Source: Streptomyces longisporoflavus (GTDB lineage: Bacteria; Actinomycetota; Actinomycetes; Streptomycetales; Streptomycetaceae). From it: a DNA stretch of 64,000 nucleotides. How positions within the stretch are numbered: position 1 is the first letter of the stretch; every line of letters begins with the position of its first letter. Below are positions 1-9,102 of the stretch, piece after piece. The position numbers and the translations under genes are program-made. The notes beneath the pieces are model-generated. The model saw nothing but the letters and a program-made list of their open reading frames with translations, was not told the origin of the DNA and ran no database searches. Location: assembly GCF_014649775.1 (NCBI RefSeq), contig NZ_BMTR01000007.1, forward strand, positions 62,001 through 126,000, written 5' to 3'.

Positions 1-295
1 CGTCGAGCCCGGAGAGGCACACCTTGTTGACGGTGAGCGCGGGGACGTTCATCGGGATGCCCGCCTTGACGGCGGCCTGACGTGCCGGGATCTGCCCTGC
101 CCCGGCCGTGAGGACCTGCCCCATGATCACGTACTGCACCTGGTCGCCGCCGATGCCGGCCCGGTCGAGCGCGGCCTTGATCGCGAACCCGCCCAGGTCG
201 GCGCCGGAGAAGGACTTCAGGGAGCCGAGCAGGCGGCCCATGGGCGTTCGAGCGCCCGCGACGATCACTGAGGTGGTACCGGTCGTTCCAGACAT
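1..295 (-). CDS. acetyl-CoA C-acetyltransferase (thiolase), N-terminal part
   Basis: The first 98 residues of a thiolase, running off the left edge. Thiolases join or split acyl-CoA and acetyl-CoA; the cytosolic biosynthetic type makes acetoacetyl-CoA. The N-terminal thiolase signature IVAGARTPMG is at residues 11-20, and the nucleophilic cysteine is expected in the motif NKVCLSG (Cys93). The start is the ATG at 293-295, preceded by AAGGGG about nine bases upstream. It is divergent from the methylmalonyl-CoA epimerase gene, which suits acyl-CoA and propionate metabolism. The C-terminal half with the His and second Cys is outside the window, so biosynthetic versus degradative type cannot be judged. 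Confidence 0.93.
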   Translation of the reverse strand, partial: MSGTTGTTSVIVAGARTPMGRLLGSLKSFSGADLGGFAIKAALDRAGIGGDQVQYVIMGQVLTAGAGQIPARQAAVKAGIPMNVPALTVNKVCLSGLD

Positions 296-431
296 GTGCC
301 ACGGCCCCTTGGGAGGAGGAGTTAATGAGGGTTTACTTGAATGTACTGAGCGGTACGCCGCGCGTCACCGGGCCTCCGGTGTGATCGCGCGCACGTTGCG
401 TAATCACCGCCGGAAGGGCTGCACTTAAATC

Positions 432-872
432 ATGCTGACGCGAATCGATCACATCGGGATCGCCTGTTTCGACCTGGACAAGACCGTCGAGTTCTACCGG
501 GAGACTTATGGCTTCACGGTGTTCCACACCGAAGTCAACGAAGAGCAGGGCGTGCGCGAGGCCATGCTGAAGATCAATGAGACGAGCGACGGCGGCGCCT
601 CCTACCTGCAACTTCTGGAGCCCACCCGCGACGATTCCGCCGTGGGCAAATGGCTGGCGAAGAACGGCGAAGGAGTGCACCACATCGCCTTCGGCACCGC
701 GGATGTCGACGGCGACGCCGCGGCCGTCAAGGAAAAGGGCGTACGTGTCCTTTATGAGGAGCCCCGGATCGGATCCATGGGATCCCGCATCACCTTCCTG
801 CACCCCAAGGACTGTCACGGTGTACTGACCGAACTGGTCACTTCGGCCGCTCAGGAGTCACCGGAGCACTGA
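432..872 (+). CDS. mce: methylmalonyl-CoA epimerase
   Basis: Interconverts (2R)- and (2S)-methylmalonyl-CoA, linking B12-dependent methylmalonyl-CoA mutase to propionyl-CoA metabolism and polyketide extender supply. At 146 residues it has the usual length and the vicinal-oxygen-chelate fold. Metal ligands are expected at His7 (in DHIGIA), His84 (in GVHHIAFG) and Glu134 (in VLTELV). The ATG lies 136 bases from the divergent thiolase start. The nearest Shine-Dalgarno-like stretch (GGAAGGG) is rather far upstream, about 12-13 bases. A cobalamin adenosyltransferase that could serve the mutase is encoded at 20850, but not in the same operon. Confidence 0.95.
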   Translation: MLTRIDHIGIACFDLDKTVEFYRETYGFTVFHTEVNEEQGVREAMLKINETSDGGASYLQLLEPTRDDSAVGKWLAKNGEGVHHIAFGTADVDGDAAAVKEKGVRVLYEEPRIGSMGSRITFLHPKDCHGVLTELVTSAAQESPEH

Positions 873-1205
873 CCTCCGCATACTTGGGCCGGTAGGGTTG
901 GGGGCGGCCGTCCGAAGTATGGGCGGCCGGTCGTCCGTACGCTGGGCGGCCGCTTGCCGGGGTCCGGGTTTCGGGGGACGAGCATCAGGGCAGCAGCCCA
1001 CGCTCCGCTGTTGATCTGACACCATTCCCCGTGGGCCCCGTTCGGCGGATGGACAGGGCCCGGCGACCGAAGTGGGGTTCCCCCCTACTTGGGCGCAGTG
1101 AGGGCTTGGAGTGGGGTCTCCCCTACTTGGGCGCAGTGAGAGCTTGGAGTGGGGTCTCCCCTGCTCGAACGAAGTTGAGAGCTTGGGGAAGGATGGGACC
1201 GCGCA
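873..1205. repeat. intergenic region with imperfect direct repeats (1071-1190) upstream of scy
   Basis: No gene is visible in these 333 bases. From 1071 to 1190 there are three imperfect direct repeats of about 38-40 bases at 1071-1109, 1110-1147 and 1148-1190. Each begins AGTGGGGT and contains a GAGNGCTTGG-like end. The first two share CTACTTGGGCGCAGTGAG; the third has a different middle (GCTCGAACGAAGTTGAGAG). The last copy ends in GGGGAAGGA, which supplies the ribosome binding site of scy. Similar sequences are, from memory, widespread in Streptomyces intergenic regions. Confidence 0.7.
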
Positions 1206-4200
1206 GTGCGGGGCTACGAACGCCAAGAGAGCTCGCGGGCTGAGACGGACCATCTTTCGCGGTTCGAGGCCGAGATGGACCGGCTGAAGACCGAGCGAGA
1301 GAAGGCTGTTCAGCACGCCGAAGACCTCGGCTACCAGGTCGAGGTGTTGCGCGCCAAGCTGCACGAGGCGCGCCGTAACCTCGCGTCCCGCCCCGCCTAC
1401 GACGGCGCGGACATCGGCTACCAGGCCGAGCAGTTGCTCCGTAACGCCCAGATCCAGGCCGATCAGCTGCGCCAGGACGCCGAGCGGGAGCTGCGCGACG
1501 CCCGTGCGCAGACCCAGCGGATCCTCCAGGAGCACGCCGAGCAGCAGGCCAGGCTCCAGTCCGAGCTGCACGCCGAGGCGGTGTCACGCCGTCAGCAGCT
1601 CGACCAGGAGCTGTCCGAGCGCCGCCAGACCGTCGAGTCGCACGTCAACGAGAACGTGGCGTGGGCCGAGCAGCTGAGGGCGCGCACGGAGCAGCAGGCG
1701 CGCCGCCTGCTCGACGAGTCGCGCGCCGAGGCCGATCAGGCCCTCGCCGCCGCCCGCGCCGAGGCCGAGCGCGTGGCCGAGGAGGCCCGCCAGCGCCTGT
1801 CGAGCGACGCCGAGGCGGCCCGCGCCGAGGCCGAGACGATTTTGCGCCGGGCCCGCACGGACGCCGAGCGCCTCCTGAACGCCGCGTCCACGCAGGCGCA
1901 GGAGGCCACCGACCACGCGGAGCAGCTGCGCTCCACCACGGCCACCGAGTCCGAACAGGCGCGCCGCCAGGCGACCGAGGCGAGCCGGGCCGCCGAGCAG
2001 CGCATGGCGGAGGCCGAGACGGCGCTGCGCGAGGCGCGTGCCGAGGCGGACAAGGTCCTCGCCGATGCCAAGGAACTGGCGTCCAAGCAGTTGTCGGCCG
2101 CCGAGGGCGCCAACGAACAGCGCACGCGCACCGCCAAGGAGCAGGTCGCCCGTCTGGTCGGGGAGGCCACGAAGGAGGCCGAGGCCACCAAGGCCGAGGC
2201 CGAGCAACTCGTCGCCGACGCCCGCGCCGAGGCCGAGAAGCTGATCAAGGAAGCCGCCGAGAAGGCGCGCACGATCACCGCCGAGGAGACCGCGGGCCAG
2301 CTCGCCAAGGCGGCCCGCACCGCGGAGGACGTACTCGACAAGGCGTCCAAGGACGCCAAGGAGACGACGAAGGCCGCCACCGAGGAGGCCGAGCGGATCC
2401 GCGGCGAGGCCGAGGCCGAGGCGGACCGGCTGCGTGCCGAGGCGCACGACATCGCCGAGCAGCTCAAGGGCACGGCGAAGGACGACACCAAGGAGTACCG
2501 CGCCAAGACCGTCGAGCTGCAGGAGGAGGCGCGCAGGCTGCGCGGCGAGGCCGAGCAGCTGCGGGCCGACGCGGTCACCGAGGGTGAGCGGATCCGCGGC
2601 GAGGCCCGGCGCGAGGCCGTCCAGCAGATCGAGGAGGCGGCCAAGTCCGCCGAGGAGCTGCTCGCCAAAGCGAAGGCCGACGCGGACGAGCTGCGGTCGG
2701 CGGCCGGCGCCGACAGCGAGCGGACGCGCACCGAGGCCATCGAGCGCGCCACGTCCCTGCGCAAGCAGGCCGAGGAGACCCTGGAGCGCACCCGCGGGGA
2801 GGCCGAGCGGCACCGCGAGGAGGCCGCCGAGCAGGCCGAGGCCACGAAGGCCGAGGCCGAGGAGGCCGCGCGTGCCCTGCGTGAGGAGACCGAGCGGGCG
2901 ATAGCGGCACGTCAGGCCGAGGCCGCCGACGAGCTGGCGCGCCTGCACACGGAGGCCGAGGAGCGGCTGGCCTCCGCCGAGCAGGCGCTGACCGACGCCC
3001 GCGCCGAGGCCGAGCGCATCCGCAAGGAGGCCGCGGACGAGACGGACCGCCTCCGCGCGGAGTCCGCCGAGCGGATCCGCGCCCTTCAGTCGCAGGCCGA
3101 GACCGAGGCCGAGCGGCTGCGCACGGAGGCCGCGGCCGACGCCTCGCAGGCGCGCGCCGAGGGCGAGAACGTCGCCGTGCGGCTGCGTTCGGACGCCGCC
3201 GCCGAGGCCGAGCGGCTCAAGACCGAGGCCCAGGAGTCGGCCGACCGGCTGCGCTCGGAGGCCGCCGCCGCCGCCGAGCGGGTGGGCACGGAGGCCGCCG
3301 AGGCACTCGCCGCCGCCCAGGAGGAGGCCGCGAGGCGCCGCCGAGAGGCCGAGGAGACCCTCAATTCCGCGCGCGCGGAGGCCGACCAGGAGCGCGAGCG
3401 GGCCCGCGAGCAGAGCGAGGAGCTCCTCGCCTCCGCCCGCAAGCGCGTCGAAGAGGCCCAGGCCGAGGCCGTCCGCCTGGTCGAGGAGGCCGACCGCAGG
3501 GCGACCGAGATGGTCTCCAGCGCCGAGCAGACCGCGCAGACCGTACGGGACTCCGTGGCGGGCCTGCAGGAAGCGGCGCAGGAGGAGATCGCGGGCCTGC
3601 GCAGCGCCGCCGAGCACGCGGCGGAGCGCACCCGGACCGAGGCGCAGGAGGAGGCGGACCGCGTCCGCTCCGACGCGTACGCCGAGCGGGAGCGCGCCAA
3701 GGAGGACGCGGCCCGCGCCCGGCGCGAGGCGAGCGAGGAGACCGAGGCCGCCAAGTCCCTTGCCGAGCGCACCGTTTCGGAGGCGATCGCGGAGGCCGAG
3801 CGGCTGCGTTCGGACGCTTCCGAGTATGCCCAGCGTTCGCGCACCGAGGCATCGGACGCGATCGCGACGGCCGAGCAGGACGCGTCCCGCACGCGCGCCG
3901 ACGCCCGTGAGGACGCCAACCGCATCCGCAGCGACGCGGCGAGCCAGGCCGACCAGTTGATCGGCGAGGCGCGCAGCGAGGCGGAGCGGCTGCAGAACGA
4001 GACGATCGCCGAGGCCGAGCGGCTCAAGGCAGAGACCGCCGCGGAGGCCGAGCGGCTGCGCGGCGAGACGGCTTCGGAGGCCGAGCGGCTGCGCTCGGAG
4101 TCGGTGGCCAAGGCCGAGAAGCTCATCTCGGACGCGACGGGCGACGCCGAGCGGCTTCGCGCGGACGCGGCGGAGACGGTCGGCTCCGCCCAGCAGCACG

Positions 4201-5123
4201 CCGAGCGCATCCGGTCCGAGGCCGAGCGCGTCAAGGCGGAGGCGGCGGCCGAGGCCGAGCGGCTCACCACGCAGGCGCGGGACGAGGCCGAACGCACCCT
4301 GGACGAGGCGCGCCAGGCGGCCAACAAGCGTCGCTCCGAGGCGGCCGAGCAGGTCGACGCGCTCATCACGGAGGCGGTGGCCGAGGCCGAGAAGCTGACG
4401 TCCGACGCCCGGGAGAAGGCGCTCAAGGCCACCACGGACGCGGAGGCGCAGGCCGACACGATGGTCGGGGCCGCGCGCACGGAAGCCGACCGCCTGATCA
4501 CCGAGGCCACGGTCGAGGGCAACTCCGCGGTGGAGAAGGCACGTAAGGACGCGGACGAACTGCTCGTCGGCGCCCGCAGGGACGCGACGGCCATACGGGA
4601 GCGCTCCGAGGAGCAGCGTGACCGCCTGACCGCCGAGATCGAGGAGCTGCACGAGCGTGCGCGCCGCGAGTCCGCCGAGGCGATGAAGTCCGCCGGTGAA
4701 CGCTGCGACGCCCTGGTGAAGGCCGCGGAGGAGCAGCTCGCCGAGGCGGAGGCGAAGGCCAAGGAGCTGGTGTCGGACGCGAGTTCCGAGGCCGGCAAGG
4801 TGCGGATCTCGGCCGTGAAGCGGGCCGAGGCGCTGCTCAAGGAGGCCGAGACGAAGGTCGCCGAGCTGGTACGGGACGCCGAGCGCGTCAAGGCCGAGGC
4901 GCAGGCAGAGGCAGAGCGTACGGTTGACGAGGGGAAACGCGAGCTCGAAGTCCTGGTGCGGCGCCGGGAGGACATCAACGCCGAGATTTCCCGTGTCCAG
5001 GACGTGCTGGAGGCGTTGGAGTCTTTTGAGGCTCCGCCGATCGCCGGTGCGAAGGATGGCGGAGTCAAGGCCGGTGCAGCCGCGGGGTCAACTCGATCGG
5101 GTGGCAAGCCGTCTGAAGGCTAG
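1206..5123 (+). CDS. scy: Scy, polarity-determining coiled-coil protein
   Basis: A 1305-residue, almost wholly coiled-coil protein matching Scy of S. coelicolor in length, N-terminus and position before filP. Scy organises the tip organising centre with DivIVA and FilP and marks sites of new hyphal tips. The sequence is Ala/Glu/Arg-rich, with endless variants of AEAERLRxEA; published analysis of the family describes a 51-residue coiled-coil repeat. A short leader with DHLSRFEAEMDRLKTER precedes the rod, and the end (about residue 1275 on) is Gly/Ser-rich and unstructured. The GTG start follows GGAAGGA in the upstream repeat. Very long antisense frames inside it are composition artefacts. filP follows after 182 bases, so a separate filP promoter is possible. 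Confidence 0.93.
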   Translation: MRGYERQESSRAETDHLSRFEAEMDRLKTEREKAVQHAEDLGYQVEVLRAKLHEARRNLASRPAYDGADIGYQAEQLLRNAQIQADQLRQDAERELRDARAQTQRILQEHAEQQARLQSELHAEAVSRRQQLDQELSERRQTVESHVNENVAWAEQLRARTEQQARRLLDESRAEADQALAAARAEAERVAEEARQRLSSDAEAARAEAETILRRARTDAERLLNAASTQAQEATDHAEQLRSTTATESEQARRQATEASRAAEQRMAEAETALREARAEADKVLADAKELASKQLSAAEGANEQRTRTAKEQVARLVGEATKEAEATKAEAEQLVADARAEAEKLIKEAAEKARTITAEETAGQLAKAARTAEDVLDKASKDAKETTKAATEEAERIRGEAEAEADRLRAEAHDIAEQLKGTAKDDTKEYRAKTVELQEEARRLRGEAEQLRADAVTEGERIRGEARREAVQQIEEAAKSAEELLAKAKADADELRSAAGADSERTRTEAIERATSLRKQAEETLERTRGEAERHREEAAEQAEATKAEAEEAARALREETERAIAARQAEAADELARLHTEAEERLASAEQALTDARAEAERIRKEAADETDRLRAESAERIRALQSQAETEAERLRTEAAADASQARAEGENVAVRLRSDAAAEAERLKTEAQESADRLRSEAAAAAERVGTEAAEALAAAQEEAARRRREAEETLNSARAEADQERERAREQSEELLASARKRVEEAQAEAVRLVEEADRRATEMVSSAEQTAQTVRDSVAGLQEAAQEEIAGLRSAAEHAAERTRTEAQEEADRVRSDAYAERERAKEDAARARREASEETEAAKSLAERTVSEAIAEAERLRSDASEYAQRSRTEASDAIATAEQDASRTRADAREDANRIRSDAASQADQLIGEARSEAERLQNETIAEAERLKAETAAEAERLRGETASEAERLRSESVAKAEKLISDATGDAERLRADAAETVGSAQQHAERIRSEAERVKAEAAAEAERLTTQARDEAERTLDEARQAANKRRSEAAEQVDALITEAVAEAEKLTSDAREKALKATTDAEAQADTMVGAARTEADRLITEATVEGNSAVEKARKDADELLVGARRDATAIRERSEEQRDRLTAEIEELHERARRESAEAMKSAGERCDALVKAAEEQLAEAEAKAKELVSDASSEAGKVRISAVKRAEALLKEAETKVAELVRDAERVKAEAQAEAERTVDEGKRELEVLVRRREDINAEISRVQDVLEALESFEAPPIAGAKDGGVKAGAAAGSTRSGGKPSEG

Positions 5124-5305
5124 CCAAATGAACTTCCGGCGTGCTTTGTAAGGACCTTCGGCACTGTCCCTGGCAAGTGCTCCGGCGGTTAGCCACTCAA
5201 AAGGGGTGTCATTCTCCAGATCAAACGGGCATCCGCTCGATGACACGCCGCTTGGACCCCTAGGATTCCCCTATCACCTCACCGGTCTCATTCGACAGGA
5301 ACCCC

Positions 5306-6241
5306 ATGAGCGACACTTCCCCCTACGGCTTCGAGCTTGTGCGGCGTGGGTACGACCGCGCTCAGGTGGACGAACGTATCTCCAAGCTCGTCTCCGACCG
5401 TGACAGCGCTCTTGCTCGTATCACTGCTCTGGAAAAGCGCATTGAGGAGCTCCACCTCGAGACGCAGAACGCGCAGGCGCAGGTAGCCGACGCCGAACCG
5501 TCTTACGCGGGCCTGGGCGCGCGCGTCGAGAAGATCCTCCGCCTCGCCGAGGAGGAGGCGAAGGACCTGCGCGAGGAGGCCCGTCGCGCAGCCGAGCAGC
5601 ACCGCGAGCTCGCCGAGTCGGCGGCCCAGCAGGTGCGCAACGACGCCGAGTCGTTCGCGGCCGAGCGCAAGGCCAAGGCTGAGGACGAGGGCGTCCGGAT
5701 CGTCGAGAAGGCCAAGGGCGAAGCGGGCGCGCTGCGCAGCGAGGCTCAGAAGGACGCCCAGCAGAAGCGTGAGGAGGCGGACGCCCTCTTCGAGGAGACC
5801 CGCGCCAAGGCCGCCCAGGCCGCGGCCGACTTCGAGACGAACCTCGCCAAGCGCCGCGAGCAGTCGGAGCGTGACCTGGCCTCGCGTCAGGCCAAGGCCG
5901 AGAAGCGCCTCGCGGAGATCGAGCACCGCGCCGAGCAGCTCCGTCTCGAGGCCGAGAAGCTCCGCACGGACGCCGAGCGCCGCGCTCGCCAGACGGTGGA
6001 GACCGCTCAGCGCCAGGCCGAGGACATCGTCGCCGATGCCAACGCCAAGGCGGACCGGATCCGGAGCGAGTCCGAGCGCGAGCTCGCGGCGCTCACCAAC
6101 CGCCGGGACTCGATCAACGCTCAGCTCACCAACGTGCGCGAGATGCTGGCCACCCTCACGGGTGCGGCGGTGGCTGCCGCCGGTTCGCCTGCCGAGGACG
6201 AGCCGGTCTCCCGCGGGGTTCCGGCTCAGCAGACGCGATAA
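5306..6241 (+). CDS. filP: FilP, intermediate-filament-like cytoskeletal protein
   Basis: A 311-residue coiled-coil protein. FilP forms cytoplasmic filament networks behind hyphal tips, gives hyphae rigidity and binds DivIVA and Scy. Residues 8-30 (GFELVRRGYDRAQVDERI) resemble the N-terminal domain of DivIVA, with the RGYD-x-x-QVD pattern. A heptad-rich rod runs to about residue 285 and ends in DSINAQLTNVREMLATL; the same pattern (DINAEISRVQDVLEAL) closes the rod of Scy, so the two share C-terminal rod architecture. The tail is short and Pro/Ala-rich. Start is ATG with AGGAA upstream. It immediately follows scy, as in other streptomycetes. Confidence 0.94.
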   Translation: MSDTSPYGFELVRRGYDRAQVDERISKLVSDRDSALARITALEKRIEELHLETQNAQAQVADAEPSYAGLGARVEKILRLAEEEAKDLREEARRAAEQHRELAESAAQQVRNDAESFAAERKAKAEDEGVRIVEKAKGEAGALRSEAQKDAQQKREEADALFEETRAKAAQAAADFETNLAKRREQSERDLASRQAKAEKRLAEIEHRAEQLRLEAEKLRTDAERRARQTVETAQRQAEDIVADANAKADRIRSESERELAALTNRRDSINAQLTNVREMLATLTGAAVAAAGSPAEDEPVSRGVPAQQTR

Positions 6242-6270
6242 GGCTGTTGGGACACTGCGGGCCGGTTGTG

Positions 6271-6330
6271 GCTGGTCGCGCAGTTCCCCGCGCCCCTGAC
6301 GGGGCCCTCTGTCAAGTGGCAGGGGGCTCT
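6271..6330 (+). terminator. filP downstream region: common Streptomyces intergenic element and small hairpins
   Basis: The stretch 6271-6297 (GCTGGTCGCGCAGTTCCCCG and following) is a sequence I recognise as repeated in many Streptomyces intergenic regions. It is followed by CCCC-TGA-CGGGG and other short G/C inverted repeats, a plausible weak terminator for filP. There is no U-tract. Confidence 0.45.
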
Positions 6331-6339
6331 GTCCCGTTT

Positions 6340-6345
6340 TAGCGT
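6340..6345 (+). promoter_or_regulatory. -10 box TAGCGT of a probable leaderless promoter
   Basis: TAGCGT ends six bases before the ATG at 6352, and there is no Shine-Dalgarno sequence. Both fit a leaderless transcript, which is frequent in Streptomyces. No convincing -35 is seen. Confidence 0.5.
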
Positions 6346-6351
6346 GGCCGC

Positions 6352-7344
6352 ATGATCGAGCTCGAGGGGCTGACCAAGCGGTACGGCGAGAAAATGGCCG
6401 TCAACAACCTCACCTTCACCGTGCATCCGGGCATCGTCACCGGCTTCCTCGGGCCGAACGGGGCGGGCAAGTCCACGACGATGCGCATGATGCTCGGGCT
6501 CGACAACCCCACGGCGGGCGCCGCCCGGATCGACGGCAAGCGGTACGCCCAGCTGAAGGACCCCCTCAAGTACATCGGCGCCCTGCTCGACGCCAAGGCC
6601 ATGCACGGCGGGCGCAGCGCCTTCAACCACCTCCTGTGCCTCGCGCAGAGCAACGGCATTCCGCGCGCCCGCGTCCACGAGGTCCTCGACACGGTGGGCT
6701 TGACGCAGGTCGCCGGGAAGAAGGCGAAGGGGTTCTCGCTCGGCATGGGCCAGCGGCTCGGCATCGCGGGCGCGTTGCTCGGCGACCCCGAGATCCTGAT
6801 GTTCGACGAGCCGGTCAACGGGCTCGACCCCGAGGGCATCCACTGGATCCGCAATCTGATGAAGTCCCTCGCCTCGCAGGGCCGCACGGTCTTCGTCTCC
6901 TCCCACCTGATGAGTGAAATGGCGCTGACCGCCGACCATCTCGTCGTCATCGGGCAGGGCCGGCTCCTCGCCGACACCTCCATGGCGGACTTCATCCGCC
7001 AGAACTCACGCTCGTACGTCCGACTGCGCACTCCGCAGCGCGAGCGCCTCCTCGACGTGCTGCACCAGGAGGGCGTCACCGTCGTCGAGGCGGGCAACGG
7101 CACGTTCGAGGTCGACGGCACCCCGTCGGAGGATCTCGGCGAGCTCGCCGCCCGCCATCAGCTCGTCCTCCACGAACTGAGCCCCCAGCAGGCCTCCCTG
7201 GAGGAGGCCTTCATGCGGCTCACCGCGGAGTCGGTGGAGTATCACGCGCACGCCGATCACGCGGGTTCCGGCGCCGCCCCGCCGCCTCCCGGCCAGGGCG
7301 GGGACTGGGGCGCGGGCTGGCAGCAGCAGAGGAAGAGGTCCTGA
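6352..7344 (+). CDS. ABC transporter ATP-binding protein (ABC-2 exporter type)
   Basis: ATPase subunit of a two-gene ABC-2 exporter; 330 residues. Walker A GPNGAGKST (about residues 36-44), a signature variant FSLGMGQRLGIAGALLG, Walker B ILMFDEP and the switch histidine in SSHLMSEM are all intact. After about residue 235 there is a C-terminal extension ending in a Gly/Pro/Gln-rich tail. The permease starts three bases downstream. It is closely similar to the ATPase at 9103: both share ALLDAKA-x-HGGR and NHLLCLAQ. The substrate is unknown; the family includes bacitracin- and nisin-type and multidrug exporters. Confidence 0.93.
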   Translation: MIELEGLTKRYGEKMAVNNLTFTVHPGIVTGFLGPNGAGKSTTMRMMLGLDNPTAGAARIDGKRYAQLKDPLKYIGALLDAKAMHGGRSAFNHLLCLAQSNGIPRARVHEVLDTVGLTQVAGKKAKGFSLGMGQRLGIAGALLGDPEILMFDEPVNGLDPEGIHWIRNLMKSLASQGRTVFVSSHLMSEMALTADHLVVIGQGRLLADTSMADFIRQNSRSYVRLRTPQRERLLDVLHQEGVTVVEAGNGTFEVDGTPSEDLGELAARHQLVLHELSPQQASLEEAFMRLTAESVEYHAHADHAGSGAAPPPPGQGGDWGAGWQQQRKRS

Positions 7345-7347
7345 GCG

Positions 7348-8118
7348 ATGGCCGCGACGCAGGTACTGAAGTCGGAGTGGACCAAGATCCGCTCGGTCTC
7401 GTCGACCGTGTGGACGCTCGGTCTCGCCCTGGTCGTCACGGTCGGGCTCGGCCTGTTGATCAGCATCCTGGCGAAGAACGACTACGACAGCCTCAACGCC
7501 CAGGACCGCCGGGTGTTCGACCCGACCTTCACCAGCTTCGCCGGTACGAGCCTCGGCCAGCTCGCGATGATCGTCTTCGGAGTGCTCGTCGTCTCGAACG
7601 AGTACAGCACCGGCATGATCCGCACCTCGCTCTCCGCGGTCCCGCAGCGCGCGACCTTCATGGCGAGCAAGGTCGCGGTCGCCACCCTGCTCGCCCTGGT
7701 GGTGGGCCTGGTCACGAGCTTCATCTCGTTCTTCCTCGGGCAGGCGATGCTCGGCGAGCACAAGGCGCTGATCAGCGATCCGGGCGTGCTGCGCGCGGTG
7801 ATCGGCGGCGGGCTCTACATGACGCTCATCGCGATGTTCTCGATGGGCGTCGCGATGATGCTGCGCAGTCCGATGCTGTCGCTCGGCATCCTGATGCCGT
7901 TCTTCTTCCTGATCTCCAGCATCCTCGGCAACGTCTCCGCGACGAAGAAGATCGGGCGTTTCCTCCCCGACCAGGCGGGCAGCAAGATCATGCAGGTGAA
8001 GACGCCCCTGGACGACGACAGCCCGTACGGGCCCTGGGGCGGGCTCGCGATCATGGTGCTGTGGGTCGTGGTGGCGCTGATCGGCGGCTACGCCCTGCTG
8101 AAGAAGCGCGACGCGTAG
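7348..8118 (+). CDS. ABC-2 type permease
   Basis: Membrane partner of the ATPase just upstream; 256 residues with about six hydrophobic segments. The opening motif L-K-S-EWTKIRSVSSTVWTLG is shared with the permease at 10308 (EWTKIKSVRSTMWTLG) and is typical of Streptomyces ABC-2 permeases. It has a conserved segment SNEYSTGMIRTSLSAVPQR and ends in LLKKRDA. It starts three bases after the ATPase stop, so the two are translationally linked. Substrate unknown. Confidence 0.92.
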   Translation: MAATQVLKSEWTKIRSVSSTVWTLGLALVVTVGLGLLISILAKNDYDSLNAQDRRVFDPTFTSFAGTSLGQLAMIVFGVLVVSNEYSTGMIRTSLSAVPQRATFMASKVAVATLLALVVGLVTSFISFFLGQAMLGEHKALISDPGVLRAVIGGGLYMTLIAMFSMGVAMMLRSPMLSLGILMPFFFLISSILGNVSATKKIGRFLPDQAGSKIMQVKTPLDDDSPYGPWGGLAIMVLWVVVALIGGYALLKKRDA

Positions 8119-8135
8119 CTCGCGGGGAGGCAGGT

Positions 8136-8939
8136 ATGGCGCGGGGCCGGAGTCTCGTCTCGCTCGGCCTCGACGTCGTGCCCGCGCTGCAACCGCTGGC
8201 CTATCCCGGTCGCCCCGCTCCCTGGCCCGCCCTCCTGACCGGCGACGAGCTGCTCCCCCTCGGTGTGCGTCCGCTGCCGCTCGGGCGGTGGACCGTGGCG
8301 GGGCAGGCGCTCGACGCCGTGCTCGGCGAGCGGGGCCTGGCGCCCGTCGGCCGCAGGCACCCCGTCATCGCCGTCGGGTCGAACGCCTCCCCCGCCCAGG
8401 TCGCGTACAAGCTGGTCCGGCGCGGCATCCCCGCCGCCGTGCCGATGGTCCCGGTGCGGGTGCGCGGTATCGCCGTGGGCTGCTCGGCGCACATCGGGCG
8501 GGCCGGGTACGTGGCGGCGGCGCCTTACCGCGACGACCCGGCGGCCGAGACCACCCTCGTCGTGAGCTGGCTCGACGAGGATCAGTTCGGGGCGGTCGAC
8601 GAGACGGAGTTCCCCAACTACCGGCGGGTGCTCCTGCCGGGCGACGACTTCGCCATGACCCTGCCGTCCGGAGAACCGCTCGGCGGCGCGTTCCTCTACG
8701 TCAGCGCGCGCGGCGTCCTCACGGTTTCCGGCGCCGGAGAGCCCCGGCGCGGCGGCGGCCACCAGGCCACGCTGCTCGCCTCGCTGCTGGCGGGGTCACC
8801 GCGCCTGCGGGAGCTGCTCGGCCCCGATCCCGCGAGCTGGGTGCGCAAGGCCGCCGCCGACCGTGCGGTGCGCGAATCCGGGACCCGGATCTTCGGCGAG
8901 GAGAGCTGGGTCCTGCGGCGGCCGGGCCTGCTGCCGTAA
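8136..8939 (+). CDS. conserved hypothetical protein with a GGCT-like GSN motif
   Basis: A 267-residue protein whose function I do not recognise. The ATG is preceded by a good ribosome binding site (GGGGAGG). The segment AVGSNASPAQVAYKL (from about residue 76) resembles the substrate loop of the gamma-glutamylcyclotransferase fold (YGSN followed by P-x-Q), where the Tyr would be replaced by Val; this is an inference from a short motif. No signal peptide or membrane segment is seen. It lies between two paralogous ABC exporter pairs and may be co-transcribed with the first, which ends 17 bases upstream. Confidence 0.8.
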   Translation: MARGRSLVSLGLDVVPALQPLAYPGRPAPWPALLTGDELLPLGVRPLPLGRWTVAGQALDAVLGERGLAPVGRRHPVIAVGSNASPAQVAYKLVRRGIPAAVPMVPVRVRGIAVGCSAHIGRAGYVAAAPYRDDPAAETTLVVSWLDEDQFGAVDETEFPNYRRVLLPGDDFAMTLPSGEPLGGAFLYVSARGVLTVSGAGEPRRGGGHQATLLASLLAGSPRLRELLGPDPASWVRKAAADRAVRESGTRIFGEESWVLRRPGLLP

Positions 8940-9102
8940 GCAGGTGGAGCGGCCGGGCTCTGACGGATGCCCGGAGCCCCGGGTCACCCCCCGAAAAGAT
9001 GCAGCACTTGGCTTTGGCCGGAACCGTCAGCTCCCCGTTATCCTCCTAACCCTTACGGGGGCGTGTGCCCCGACGTCCTGAACCATTCGATGGGTGCGGA
9101 GA

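Noticed and set aside
1584..5107. Very long minus-strand open frames (up to about 1000 codons) inside scy
   Set aside because: They are antisense to an unmistakable coiled-coil gene, consist of Arg/Leu/Gly or Ser/Ala low complexity, and follow from the repeated GC-rich codons; no ribosome sites or domains.
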